Positions 22,326 to 34,446 of a DNA stretch of 64,000 nucleotides are shown piece by piece (position 1 is the stretch's first letter; every line of letters starts with the position of its first letter). The DNA is from Mucor racemosus. Its lineage: Eukaryota > Mucoromycota > Mucoromycetes > Mucorales > Mucoraceae. The stretch is taken from assembly GCA_027405735.1 (NCBI GenBank), contig JAPEHQ010000019.1, forward strand, positions 253,001-317,000, read 5' to 3'. The translations under genes were made by a program, and so were the position numbers. The notes under the pieces were generated by a model that saw only the letters and a list, made by a program, of their open reading frames with translations, was not told the DNA's origin and did no database searches.

Positions 22326-25300
22326 ATGGAAGAAGAAGAAGGTACCATTTTATGATTATATCTTTTAAAAGATGAATAACCAAGTAGCTCTTTAGAAATT
22401 TGTAGGGTTTGTCGCTCGGAAGGTACATCCGAACAACCTCTATTTCATCCTTGTAAATGTGCAGGAAGTATTCGTTATGTTCACCAAGACTGGTAAGTAG
22501 GCCCTTTTTTTTTTATTTATTTTAAATTGAAATTGCATGATAACAAAAAAAAAAAAAAAAACTAGTTTAATCGAATGGTTAACTCATAGTCGAAAAAAGT
22601 ATATAATTTGACAATTGGAATGATTCTTGGATACATGTATTAATTTGTATAATATTAGATATTGTGAATTATGTGAACATCCCTTTACTTTTACACCAGG
22701 TAAAAAATCCTAAATTTTTATCTGCAGTAAAAGAAAATAAAAATTGACACCAAACCATTATAGTTTATCGACAAGATATGCCAGATGTTCTACCTCCAAA
22801 ACTATTTGTACAACAATTAAGAAAAAAGCTCGCGTTTGCTATCACAACAACATTAAGAGCAATTTTAGTGTCATGTATTTGGTTAATATTATTACCATAT
22901 TTCACTATCTGGATTTGGAGATTGTATTTCTTTATGGGAGCTAATTTATCAAAACACTTGTCAAGATTACAGCAAATGAAACACCAGATTGGATTATCAA
23001 AGGATATGAAGACTGTATTATTAAATTTCACTATTGGTAGTGATGGTATTGGTAATGAAACTGCTATTGCTGCTGCTACAACAACATCGAGTTGGTTACA
23101 AGATTACAAATCCCGATTTACATTGCAGTAAGAAGATTAAAACTACATACCAAACATAAAACGCTAATAATTATATATATAGAACATTCTTATCAGATTG
23201 TTTTGAAGGCCAAGTCATAACTTGTGTTGTAGTTGTGATTTTTGTTGCTGTATTTTTATTAAGAGAATGGATTGTACAAAATATACCTATGGATGCTCCA
23301 ATGATTGAAGATGAAGAAGTCGTAGAGATCGATGATGAAGATGAACAAGAAGCTATACCTCAACAACCACAGCAACTGCAACAACACCCGGTAGATAACC
23401 TGTTTGATAATCATTGGGATCATCATATTCAACCCGCTGATTTCGATCAAAGACCTCCTTCACCAGTTGCTGCAGCATGGCCTGACATTGGAGAATCCAG
23501 TTCTACAAATTCTGCATTCTTCATCGACGAAGGCTATAATAAACCTACCCGCGCAACATCCATGCCTCCATCTCTATCTTCTTCAAGCTCATTTCAAGAC
23601 GATAATGAAGGATCTTACAGTAATTCAGGCGAACAATTAGAAAATCGCAGATCAGCTAGCATGGAACCATTTATTGACATTACACCATCCAATTATCGTG
23701 ATGGCAACGTTAATGATATACCATCTGCTATTGCTCGAGGACATCCACCTCATGCACCAAGATTAAGACATGCAGAAGCCCCAAACCCTATTAGACCTAT
23801 TCCCGAGGAAGAAGAAGAGAACGAGGAAGAGCAACAACGACAACATCCACAAGCACCTGTCATTGAACCACCACCACCACCACAAGCGCCTCAACAAATG
23901 GGCAATGATGCAGATGATGATGACGATGAGAATATTGAAGAATTTGAAGGTGTGCTTGAAGCCATTGGTATGCAAGGTAGTCTTTGGTCATTAGTTCAAA
24001 ATTGTGCATTGATGGGATTATTGATTGCGCTCAGTCTTGGTGCAGCAGTTTGGATGCCATACTTAATTGGCATGCTCTTTATCATGACAGAAACCTTGGA
24101 TTTGATCCGTATACCATTAAAATTGACTCGATTGATTACAGATCCTGTAGTAGACTTTTTATTCCTCATCTGCACTGATTATATTGGACCATGGCTTTTA
24201 GATGTTTATGATCAACATGTACAAACCTACTGGGTTGCTTTCTCAACTTGGCATATATCACAAAAGATATCCATTGCTTTCATGTACATGTTTAATTACA
24301 TTATGGATAATGGCTTATTACTTTCAGATTCCTCAAATTCAGATGCTGCTTCTACTTTGATATCATCGTCATTAGATACTATACCCGAAGCTTCCAATAT
24401 TACTACAACCAGTACTACTACCATTATCATGTCCATGGCTAAATTTATCAATGATACAGAACCCATTCTAGAATCAGCTTTTCATCGCTATCAATCACTT
24501 GCTACAGGTCAAACTGCAATGGATCGATTCGCTTGTATTTCCGTAGGTTATATTATTGTAACTATTGTTAGTTGTTGGTATCTTACTCGATCAGCCAACA
24601 ATAATAACATGGCAGCAGCTGCTTTGGGCCGTACAGCACAAGAAGCTATCCGCCATCAAGGTATTATATTCAAAGTAGGAATGTTCATTACAATTGAGCT
24701 TGTCATGTTTCCTATTATATGTGGTTTCTTGTTGGATTTATCTACAATGCCTTTATTCAAATCAGCTTCTTTTATGGGTCGTTTATTGTACCTGAAATCA
24801 CATCCTGTGCCATCAGTGTTTTTACACTGGTTTTTGGGAACTGGATTCATGTTTTTGTTTGCAGTTTTGGTAACATTGTGTCGTGATATTGTACGTCCAG
24901 GTGTAATGTGGTTTATTAGAGATCCTAACGACCCTCAATTCCATCCTATTCGAGAAATCGTTGAACGACCTATTTTCTTTCAATTTAAAAAGATTGGAGC
25001 AAGTGCATTGATTTATCTTACTGTCATTTTAGTTGGTGTAGGTGGTGTAGTTCATTTTCTTGATACAGTTGCTGGACAAATGTTGCCGTTAAGATGGAAT
25101 CTTTCGTAAGTTTATATTATCAGAATGATTTATTTGATCATCCGAGTTAATGTTTAACAAATTTAGTAGGGTTCCTTTATCAGTTATTCCAGTTGATTTG
25201 ATTGTAATTCATGTTGGTATCCCAGCTATTGTCAAATATTTTAAACCAAAGCAAACAATCAAGCAATTGTTTGTAAAGTGGATCACTTTTACATGTCGTC

Positions 25301-26604
25301 AATTAAGATTATCGTCTTTTATGTTTGGTGGTAGAAAAGCAGATGAGGAAGGAACATTGGTATATCATAGTTGGATGGCATGGTTAAAACGTACAAAGCC
25401 TACACATTATCCTGATGATGGAACAATTGATGATATTATTGGAAATCAAGTATCTTATTTATGGGAAGGTCAGTTATTGCGTGTTCCTCGACATGATAGT
25501 GTTCCTATCATTGGACGTCGTCGTATGCTTGTACCTGTGGACAATGCAACATTTGAACCTATTGATGAATCTGAAAGACGTTTGGGACATCCAGCAGCAA
25601 GCGCACCTGGTGGAGATGAAGTAAATACTGTTATTGTCTATAGTCCTCCTCATTTCAAAGAAAGAGTGTTTGTATTTGTTGGTTTTATGTGGCTATCGAC
25701 AAGTATATTTTTCTGTACCATTACCGTATTGCCCGTCTTATTAGGTCGATATATCTTTGAAAATGGATTCCATGTAGATAATGAAGTACATGATATCTAT
25801 TCATTTGTATTAGGTGGCTGTATCATGTTATTTATTGGTGCTTTAATTCATCAATGCTTTAAATCTATCAAGGATATTAGTTCGCAATCTACATGGTCTG
25901 ATTTCGCAGTTTCAGTATGGAGCCAGACCAAGAAATGGACTTTATGGGTATCTCGATGGACATTCTTTGTTGCAGCATTTGGTTTTATTGTGCCATTCTC
26001 GTTTGGTATCTTGATCGAGTTATATCTTGTATTGCCATTTATTCAAATTAATCAAGGAGCACCTTCAATTGAAGTATTGCCAATGTGGGCAGCTGGTTTC
26101 GTTTGTCAAGTTATACTTCATGGGTTTATTCAGATTGTACCAAACAATAAGATTAAGGGCATCCTTAATAATGTAAGTATAATGGTAAATAGTGTGTGTG
26201 CTTTTATTTATATTATATACAATAGATATTCCAAGGCGGTATCAATGAAATGAAAATTGAATTATGTTGTAGAAAATTAGTAGGCCCGTTATTGTTCGTT
26301 ACAATGAATGCTAGTTGTCTTCCATTCTTACCAGCTTACATTAATATGAAGATCATTGGTACAAGTCGTAAGTATTTGTTTCGTTGACATGTAATTTCTC
26401 TTGTCTAATCTATTTGTATTTATAGTTGAACATAACGCTGAATTAACCATGAAATTACTTCAAATGGCTTATCCTATTGCTCTTGTTGGTATTGGTGGTT
26501 ATTATCTTGGTAAAGTTGGAAGCAGAATTAGAACTAGATTAGTGCAGAATATTAGAGAAGACAATTATCTGATAGGCAGAACATTGCATAATTTGGATCA
26601 ATAA
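22326..26604 (+). CDS. Doa10/SSM4-type (MARCH6-like) RING-CH ubiquitin ligase (1,266 aa, 9 exons)
   Basis: Exons: 22326-22341, 22396-22492, 22566-22598, 22659-22699, 22764-23127, 23183-25105, 25167-26172, 26226-26367, 26426-26604 (3,801 nt, in frame). The ATG follows an in-frame TAG. The N-terminal RING-CH (C4HC3) finger spans three introns: ICRVCRSEG...[14 protein letters not shown]...LIEWL...[13 protein letters not shown], then the family continuation [17 protein letters not shown] disordered acidic/Pro/Gln region (about residues 205-420) is followed by many membrane segments to the C-terminus. Length is close to yeast Doa10 (1,319 aa). Family members act in the ER and inner nuclear membrane, marking misfolded and N-degron proteins for proteasomal destruction. 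Four small exons encode the finger, so unspliced frame finding misses it. Confidence 0.93.
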
Positions 26605-26730
26605 GCATATACTCATATATATACACACACACACACACAAAACACAAATACTCATACATGTCATTATATCTCTTTCAATTCACAAACACACACATTGTAT
26701 ATTTTATAAAAACTATATCTGTTTATTCAT
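26605..26730. other. Short convergent spacer with CA repeat
   Basis: Only 126 bp separate the Doa10-like stop from the stop of the minus-strand dehydroquinate gene. It contains a short (AC)n run at about 26622-26638. Their 3' UTRs probably overlap. Confidence 0.6.
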
Positions 26731-29155
26731 TTAAAAATGTAATTCTTTGCGTAAAAGAGATAATTCGTTAACTGATAATTGACCAGGAGCTGCTGCAACA
26801 GACATTGTAGGATGTGTAGCAGGACTAAGAAACTTGTTTGATACTCTTGAAAATCTACCATCAACTCCCATGTTAATAAGAATGATTTCCTTGTTCTTTT
26901 CAGGATCGATTTGATTTCTAAATTGCTCCAATTCGATATTATCATTAAATGCTTTTGCAAATCCTACTAATTTAATAACACCTTTATGATTATATGCTTC
27001 AAATAAGAGTTTTGCTTGCTCATAGATTGATTTCATAGCTGGATCAGACCAAGAAAGTTTATGATTTGGATCATGGAAAGAATAAATAATCTTTGTATTT
27101 TCATAATTTTGATTCATTCTCATCATTTCTTGTTGTCGATCTTCTGGTAGTGTACTTGCTTCCATATCAATATAATCGCATCCCCACCGATGACCCCATT
27201 GAAGGAGTTTTTCATATAGATCAATTTGAGTAGGATCAAATTTTCCAGCTTGAGGTTTTGTACGAACAGTGTATATGATAGGTAAACAAGTTAATTGTCG
27301 AAGATGAGCAAGCTGTGTGCCTACATTGGCAATCCAAGCGTTCATATTCTCCTGAGCAGGCAAGTGATCTACTCTAAATTCAACAGCATCTGTGTTTTCA
27401 AGCCATTGTTTCATCAGACTAGGCAATACGTTGTCAAACGCTGATATGGTTGGTGTTACAAATGTTGTTTGTGAACCTGTCAATGGACTAATGTGGCGAG
27501 AATGAGACAACATGCTTGTATCAATAGAGCGTAGTACTTTGTAAACAAATTTATTGTCTGCTTTTTGCAGTGGTAAGACAACATTTTCATACCAAGCACC
27601 TTCTTTATTCAAGGGATTTGTTGAGCCTGGGCTCTCAGTAATGTAGATTTTGATCTTTTTCCTTGAACTGTCGGCGGAAAGTTTCAAATGCTGCTCGTTT
27701 TGGCTATCAATGCTAACACCAAACTTTTTAAATGTACTTGAGAGGCTCTTTAAATGCGACGATAGATTGAGTGAGTCGATAAAGAATTCGAGAGCAATTG
27801 TATTTACAAAGTATTCATCTTGGGGTTTGGCATCAGTTTCAGTTGAATGAGTAACAACAGAAGACGAAGAGATGTACTTTGAAAGCACATGTTCAATTGC
27901 AGCATCAGATACATCTGTAGGCTTGTTATCTAAAGGCAACCCAATCTTTTTTAATAGTACAATTCTCTTTTGATTGCCTTTATTCTTCTTATCAATTTTC
28001 ATGGTATCCATAACCTGAGCTAATTCCAATTTCTGATTTGATTTTTCATCAAACTTGATAGGTAAATCATACAATTCTAAGCATTGCTTGAGTCTAAAAA
28101 CGATATTGGAGGAGCAATAACCGAGGTAATAGGATAGTTCTGCTTCATGGATCAAGCCAAGGGAAACGCATTCACCATGAAGCCATTCAGGAGACAAATG
28201 AGCTTCATAGGCATGCCCAATAGAATGACCAAAATTCAATAAACCACGCAAGCCATCTTCTTTTTCATCTTTAGTGACAATATTTGCTTTATACGCAGCA
28301 CAAGCACTGACAACGTTCATCAACATTGATCTATCGGCATCTAAATAGCCGGAAATGCTTAATTTATTGCATAAATGAAGGATAAAAATAGGTACATACC
28401 TAGCTTGGTTACATCGCTTTGATCACTGAAACCTAGTATTGCTGATTCAATTTGATTTTTTCCATTTTCAAGCTTGGTAAACTCGGATTCATTTGATATA
28501 GCAAATGTCTGTCATAGTATACATATTAGATGATTTAATAAAGACGACATCTCATGCGTATTACCTTTATAACTTCGGCCATACCATTAGCAATTTCTCT
28601 TTTTGGAAGTGTTTCCAAAAAAGAAAGATTCATATAGATGCGTCTAGGTTGCCAAAAGGTACCAATCAAGTTTTTACCATGGCTTGTATCAATTGCAGTT
28701 TTACCGCCAATGCTGGAATCAACCATGGCTAATAATGTAGTAGGTATTTGAACAAATGGTACCCCACGCATAAATGTTGATGCCACGAAGCCAACGAGAT
28801 CACCAATGACACCACCACCCAAGGCAATGAGGCATGTATCGCGAGTACATTTTTTATTCAATAAAAAGTCTTCAATTTGTGCTTTCGTATTACGAGATTT
28901 AGATTGCTCGCCACAAGGTAATATACGAGTCAATAGTCTTTGATTTGACTTTAGATGAGATTGCATCGATTTATACAATGTGCTTAGGTAAAGCGGAGCA
29001 AGTTGAGTGTCGGTGATGATCACATAATTTGACACATTATTAATATTTTCGGTTAAATCTAACGCTATATGATCCATTAATTGATAACCAATTTGAATAA
29101 CATTTTGTATATTCAATAAAGGAATTGTTGTAATGTTGGATATATCGTGTACCAT
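26731..29155 (-). CDS. Two-domain 3-dehydroquinate synthase / type I 3-dehydroquinate dehydratase (769 aa, 3 exons)
   Basis: Exons: 29155-28565, 28508-28400, 28340-26731 (2,310 nt, in frame). Residues 1-388 are AROM-type dehydroquinate synthase: [11 protein letters not shown] at 113, [12 protein letters not shown] at 145, metal ligands Glu194 (GMAEVIK), His272 (NFGHSIGH) and His288 (LHGECV). Residues about 525-769 are type I dehydroquinase: [16 protein letters not shown], Glu627 (DYIDMEAS), His656 (YSFHDP), Schiff-base Lys690 (VIKLVGFAK), and the AROM-like tail [16 protein letters not shown]. Residues 389-525 are not recognised. In fungal AROM, EPSP synthase and shikimate kinase lie between these domains and shikimate dehydrogenase follows; all three are absent. 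The protein should turn DAHP into 3-dehydroshikimate. An upstream in-frame Met at 29296 is less likely than the Met at 29155. Confidence 0.92.
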
Positions 29156-29573
29156 GATTTGATATAGGAGAATATTTTTTGCAAAAGGGAAAAATAAGAG
29201 ATGATAAAAACATATAGGGTATTTATATAGCTTCAAATGCTGTTGTTTGTTATTTTTTTTTTGTATATATAACCCCGCACAAATTTGTTGATTCATTGCA
29301 ATTCATATGTTATAATATGTAATAAATAAGATGTAATAGTGGGAGCCGAAAAACACCTTTCTTTCAAGAAATAAAGTCGTTTTTAATTACTCTATCGACT
29401 ATTTGTTTGTATGGCATTACAGTAATTGTAGCTCCTATTAATAAAAATGTTGTCAATGATGGCAATGGCGCTGTAAGAGACATTCATATGCCTCGTATGT
29501 TAACTTTAGTGGGATTGGGCTTTTACAAAAGAGAGATCGGCATATCCTCAAAAAGAGGAAAAGCAAGAATCTT
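29156..29573. other. Upstream region of the dehydroquinate gene
   Basis: Promoter region of the minus-strand gene. A TATA-like ATATAAATA lies at about 29220-29228. A short plus-strand frame (29407-29595) shows no recognisable protein and is probably not a gene. Confidence 0.4.
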
Positions 29574-30037
29574 ATGGCTATCGTTAATTTTATGACTAGA
29601 AAGTATGGCCATTATCATAAAAAGTTTAAAACTACATTGACACTTACAGTCAACAACAAGGGAAGTTATCATAAAAATAAATTCTCAACCATCTTGAAAC
29701 ACAATAAAAAGAAGAAGCACCATATAAAATTCACTAAAGCAAAGAAAAACAAGTATTCAAGCAGCAGAAGTAAAACGCACAACAAGAAACAAGATGATTC
29801 AGGATATTATCATCCTAATTCTGGTAAAGATACTTTCTTTTCTTCCAGTAGAGGATTCTGTGGTTGGAAGAACTCTAAAAGCGATTTAATCGTTGCTGTA
29901 AATGACACTACGTGAAAAATTAATAGCATAAATCTGATAAAACCCCCAATTGCGATCGAATGGTTGAAATCGTTAATTCAGCAGGCGGCGACGACAAAGT
30001 CAAAACCAAGGTTTGTGATACCGTGAATAGTCGATAG
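29574..30037 (+). pseudogene. Broken expansin-like/barwin (double-psi beta-barrel) protein
   Basis: An open frame of 113 codons has a Lys/His-rich spacer, then GKDTFFSSSRGFCGWKNSKSDLIVAVNDTT and a stop. Shortly after, in another frame, comes PNCDRMVEIVNSAGGDDKVKTKVCDTVNSR and a stop. These are the first and middle parts of the RlpA/expansin-like double-psi beta-barrel (motifs G.CGW.N.DS.LIVAV and N..C...V.I.N). The rest of the barrel (usually CPGC..GDLDLS) is missing. The in-frame stop, the frame change without a usable intron (the only GT..AG pair would be 29 nt) and the lost end make it a pseudogene of a secreted protein. Confidence 0.6.
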
Positions 30038-30384
30038 CTTGATATATACGGTATATAGAAAGATCTTACTCATTAACTTATTATTTAACTCCTCATCTAG
30101 TATCCAGAATGTAGTAAGATTTGAATTAGCACATTTTAAACAAAGCATCGTAAAGATCAAATGGAGACATTTGTATATTGTAAAAGGTGTGTAGTAAGCT
30201 ATAGGTGTATTTTGACGATGATTTTCTTAACACACAGTTGGTTGTGAAAGTTGCCTTTTGAGATCAGCATGTCAAAGATGTGTTCTTACTTTTATGTAAA
30301 GTTGGAAGTTATTAGGATCGAAATTCGCAGAGATAGTGCTTCGCTTAAGGATTTTTTACTGTTGTAAAAAAAGTAGGTTTTAGA
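30038..30384. other. Non-coding spacer
   Basis: AT-rich; nothing recognised before repeat R1 begins. Confidence 0.4.
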
Positions 30385-31462
30385 TGATTTTTAAATAATT
30401 TTCCAATGTTTCCGCCCAATATTGAACTGAATCACGTAAAATCTTCAAAAAAGATGTACCTTTACTATATAGGCTATTGATATTTCTCGGAAAATAGAAA
30501 TATTAATACCAGAATATAAGCGCACTGGCCAAACATTGACCAAAATAGACCAAGATTAACCTAGAATTGATTACAAAAAATTCAGCATCAAAATTGCGAT
30601 ACTAATTTTTTGCAATTACAAGATAGATCTAGCTCTAAACTACTCTTGATTTTTTGTTTCAGCAAAAAATATTGATTTTTCGTCGAGATAATTAAAATAA
30701 TAGTTAATATTACAGCATAAGGTCTATGATAACTGAGTTCCAAAATCGATTTGTTGTTGTCGAATCGATCAGAAAATGATCAAAAAAACAAGTTCGTTTA
30801 GATGCTCATGAGCTACAAAATAAATCGACCTAGCGTATTAAATGGTTTTTGTACAGTTTTAGATTTTACATCCATCTAAATAAAATTCATACAAATGCTT
30901 CACATTAAATTTTGCGCAAAATGCAATTGAAATTTTGGAGGTTTTTTGAAGATACAGAGCATTTTTTATAAGCATATTTTAAATACAGTTAGTGAAAATA
31001 ATGTACAACAAAATTACCTATCGATCGAGCTATTATCAAACATTCTATCTGCATTTTTCGTAGAAAAAGCGAGATTTTTGTCCAAATTTTTTTGAAATTC
31101 AGAATTTGGGATAAGGGTATACAAGGGAAAAATTGATGCTGGAAATGTAAATATCTCTTTTTACAAATTTTTGAGGATATCTCCACGAAAAATCAATATT
31201 TTGAAAAAAACTAAATTGGGTCTGAGAGAGCTCAATGGGCTTGATGACATGAATGTAAAAGAAGTGTTACTCAATTTAACGAATATTTTGAAATTTACTA
31301 CAAAAATGTCAAAAAAATGAAAAAAAAATAAAAGTGCTCAGAATTTTTTCATACTGAAATATGTTATAAAGTGCCTTAAAACAAGTAAATTTTATTATTA
31401 AAAAAGTATTAGTATAGCTTAATTTCATCTAGAGATATGAAGCCTCAAAGTTCTTAATTTTT
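30385..31462 (+). repeat. Dispersed repeat R1, copy C
   Basis: Clear match to 10270-11560 from TTTAAATAAT..CCCAATATTGAA through GATATGAAGCCTCAAAG. No LTR half precedes it here, unlike copies A and B, so R1 exists independently of the LTR/CACTA block. Confidence 0.75.
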
Positions 31463-31688
31463 GAATTTAAGCTGTAAAAGCCAAAATTCAAAAAAAACAT
31501 CGGATTTTCTCAATTACTCGACAGATTCTAAAGCAATAAACTATAGTCGACTTGTTGTTATTTGTAGCCCTTTAAATTCTACATCAATTCATGCTAATTT
31601 CAATAAGAAGTCTTTACTAATTTATGTTGAAAATCGCTCAAAACTGTGATTTTCGAATGGGGGTTGGGGTCAAAAATAGTGATATTAA

Positions 31689-32151
31689 ACGAGCCGAGCC
31701 TTTTTTATGCAGCCGAGCTTTTCTCAAGGCTCGTTAAAGTTAGACGAGCTTACAAAAAAGCTCGTTCAACCTCGACGAGCTTTTTTTTGCGCGTGACTAG
31801 AGCTCGTTTACCCCAAACGAGCTTTTTTATGCAGCGACTAAAACTCATCATCTCAATGCGAGCTTTATTTTACCTTTCCAGTGACAAATATCTAAAGTAA
31901 AGCAAACTTATGAATGTCAATTGACAATTATCTAAAGTAATAATGTCATAGCATTTACTAATTATTATTTAAATTTGAACTTTTTGAAAAGAAGTCAAAA
32001 GCTCGTCTTTCTCAAACGAGCTTTTTAAAAAAAAGTCAAAAACTCGTCTTTGTCAAACGAGCTTTTATTAAAGCTCGGCTCGAGCTCGAGTGATACAAAG
32101 CTCGGCTCGTTGTGGCGAGCTTTGGTCAAGCTCGTCCTAGGCTCGGCTCGT
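31689..32151. mobile_element. AGCTCG-rich inverted-repeat element (463 bp)
   Basis: Both ends carry the same 12-mer pointing inward: ACGAGCCGAGCC at 31689-31700 and its reverse complement at 32140-32151. The interior repeats ACGAGCTTTT and AAAGCTCGT words in both orientations more than ten times, and includes GGCTCGAGCTCGAG near 32080. Such dense short subterminal motifs resemble non-autonomous hAT-type elements, but I could not define the target duplication or a parent element. Confidence 0.5.
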
Positions 32152-32690
32152 CTTTTATACTTAGTCAAAAAACAAGAGTACACCTTAATATCTTTATTAC
32201 TCGATCAAAAATTAATATTTTTGAAAAACTTAAAACCAAAGCTATAAGCATAATTGCGAACTATTATTTATAATAAACTGTCATTCTGTGTCAATAAATT
32301 TGCGGGGAGATATTAATAATTTATACGTTTTTGATACGTTTTATGAATTAAAATCTTTGAAATTTAACTTTACCTTTACGGGTATATAACAAATAATACA
32401 CAGATAATGTTGAGAGGCAATTTCAATTATAACTATAGCTAATGTTTATTTAATAAAATTAGTAGTTATTGTTGTTTTTCTAATATTTCTCTAATTGTTT
32501 GAGCGGCTATATCTCGGTACAAAAAAATACTAAAAATATATAAATAGCACCATCATTATCGCAGCATTAATTTATATCAGGATCCATTCTTACCTCAACC
32601 TGGGAAAAAAATTATGGGAAAAAAGTTGGAGATCTGATTTTTTGAAAAAAAAAATTTTTTAACTTGTGGAGTGTAACCTTTTGTATTTAT
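32152..32690. other. Non-coding spacer between repeats
   Basis: AT-rich sequence with no gene or repeat match noticed. Confidence 0.4.
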
Positions 32691-33180
32691 GGAGTGTAAC
32701 TTTTCTTTTTCTCACATTTTTAAGTAAATTTCTATGAAATATCAATATTTTGAAAAAATCTAAATTGAATCAGAGAGAGCTCAATGAGCTCAATAATATG
32801 AATATAAAAAAATTGTTGTCAACTTTACGAATATTTTGAAATCTACTACAAAATGTCAAAAAAAAAGAAAAAAAAATGAAAGTACTCAGAATTTTTTTAT
32901 GTTAAAATATGTTATAGAGTACTTCAAAACAAGTAAGTTTGATAATTAAAAAGTGTTAGCATAGCTTAATTTTTTGTAGAGATACGAAGCCTTAAAGTTT
33001 CGATTTTTAGCGGTGAAATATGCGTAAAAACCTGAAACATTAGCAATGAAAAATTAATACCAACTGCAAAAAAATAGGATATTTCAGGATATTCATTTTT
33101 AGATTAAAGTTGAACATCTCAGGTATATTGGCATATAATTTTTTTTTTGATATCATTTAGTGAAAAAAGCAAGATATGCA
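32691..33180 (+). repeat. Dispersed repeat R1, copy D (fragment)
   Basis: Matches the 3' part of copy A (about 11255-11720), including AAATATCAATATTTTGAAAAAA and the stretch up to ATTTAGTGAAAAAA. The 5' part is missing. Confidence 0.7.
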
Positions 33181-33768
33181 ACAGTCGTAAACCGACTCCT
33201 TTTCTTAGTGGCATCGACTGTTCCTCTAGTAAAGATGTCTCACACTCTCATTTGGAAACTACTCAATATTGATTCATTGAGGCTATGTCAACCCATTTCA
33301 AAAGTAAAAGTGCTACAGTAGCAAAACATACTGATTATAGGCATATAGCAATTATGGACTCGAAACTACTGATTAATCGTTAACGATAAATTAAATTTAG
33401 AAAAAAAAAAAAGCCAAATGCTGATGAAAGAGGCTGCTTTAATAATATTCAGATGTGTATCTTATTACAACATATATATTAGACTCGTACTACTTTTCAT
33501 TGCATCGTTCCGAATAGTCGAAGACTGAACTCTAAACGATAAAGTTAGAAAATACAGAATTTACAGAAAGTACATTTAGTCAAATCGTACAGATAAAATA
33601 GAAACTCAAGAAGAGAAATATATGTTGTTATGTGTGATACAAATAAGCCAATCAACAAAACAATAAACGCCAAAATATCGCAATTGACAAATGCTTATAA
33701 AAGGGAGGAGGAATAGATGTTAATGTAAGGTTGCCTATATAATCATCTATCATTATAAACTGCACAAC
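33181..33768. other. Upstream region of the BIM1-like gene
   Basis: Contains the promoter of the gene at 33769. No gene or clear copper-response element identified by eye. Confidence 0.4.
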
Positions 33769-34446
33769 ATGACCCTCAAATACGCATTGCACTATTTTAC
33801 ATTATTAACCATTCTTTTTGGATCCATGGTGAATGCTCATTTTCAAATGATCTATCCTACTTCTCGTGGCTTTGATGAAAGTAAAGAACCAATTGCTCCC
33901 TGTGGTGGGTTTGATACGCCATCAAGTGAGCGTCTATCTATACCTCGATCTGCTTTTATGACAATTGATTCTGGCCATGTATCTTATTCATACGTGATTA
34001 GAGCCTTGTACAATGAAAATCCTAGTGCTGATGATTTCAATGCTGATAACCTTCGTCAATTGACAGATGGTACACGCAGTTATCCACAGGCAGCTTGCTT
34101 ACCCTTTCAATTCGGTAGTGATGTTCAAGATGGTACAAAGGCGACACTTCAAATTACTTACAATGGTGGCGATGGGTTATTGCATCAGGTAATATTTATA
34201 CTTTAATGACAGAGAAATAGCCAACGTATTCATTTATTGCAATTTGAAAAGTGTATAGATGTAATTATTGATAATACAGCTTCTCTTAATACAAGCATGT
34301 GCTATGATACACATGGAACTGCTCCCAATACAACTGAACAAGTTGTAGATGATAATGATCCTCAGCCCAACGAAGGATCATCTATTACTGCTTCGACTTG
34401 TTTAGCACTCTTCATTGCCCTTGGCATATCTGCCTTGATAATTTAA
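33769..34446 (+). CDS. BIM1-like copper-binding GPI-anchored protein (204 aa, 2 exons)
   Basis: Exons: 33769-34188 and 34252-34446 (615 nt, in frame). A signal peptide (about residues 1-23) is followed by a mature start with His24 in AHFQMIYPTSRGFDESKEPIAPCGGF. That is the signature of the LPMO-like X325/BIM1 family, whose mature N-terminal histidine binds copper. The splice joins LLHQ to CIDVIID, restoring the family's Q-C-x-D motif. The C-terminus is a Ser/Thr/Asn-rich stretch then a hydrophobic tail (ALFIALGISALII), typical of a GPI anchor signal. In Cryptococcus the relative BIM1/CBI1 helps take up copper when it is scarce; the same role here is inference. Unlike true LPMOs, these proteins are not thought to cut polysaccharides. 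Confidence 0.87.

Noticed and set aside
30989..31186. Small frames within repeat R1
   Set aside because: Not preserved in the other R1 copies, unlike the frame reported for 11297-11420.
31646..32247. Plus-strand frames across the AGCTCG-rich element
   Set aside because: Generated by the repeated words; they cross the element boundaries and have no protein-like features.
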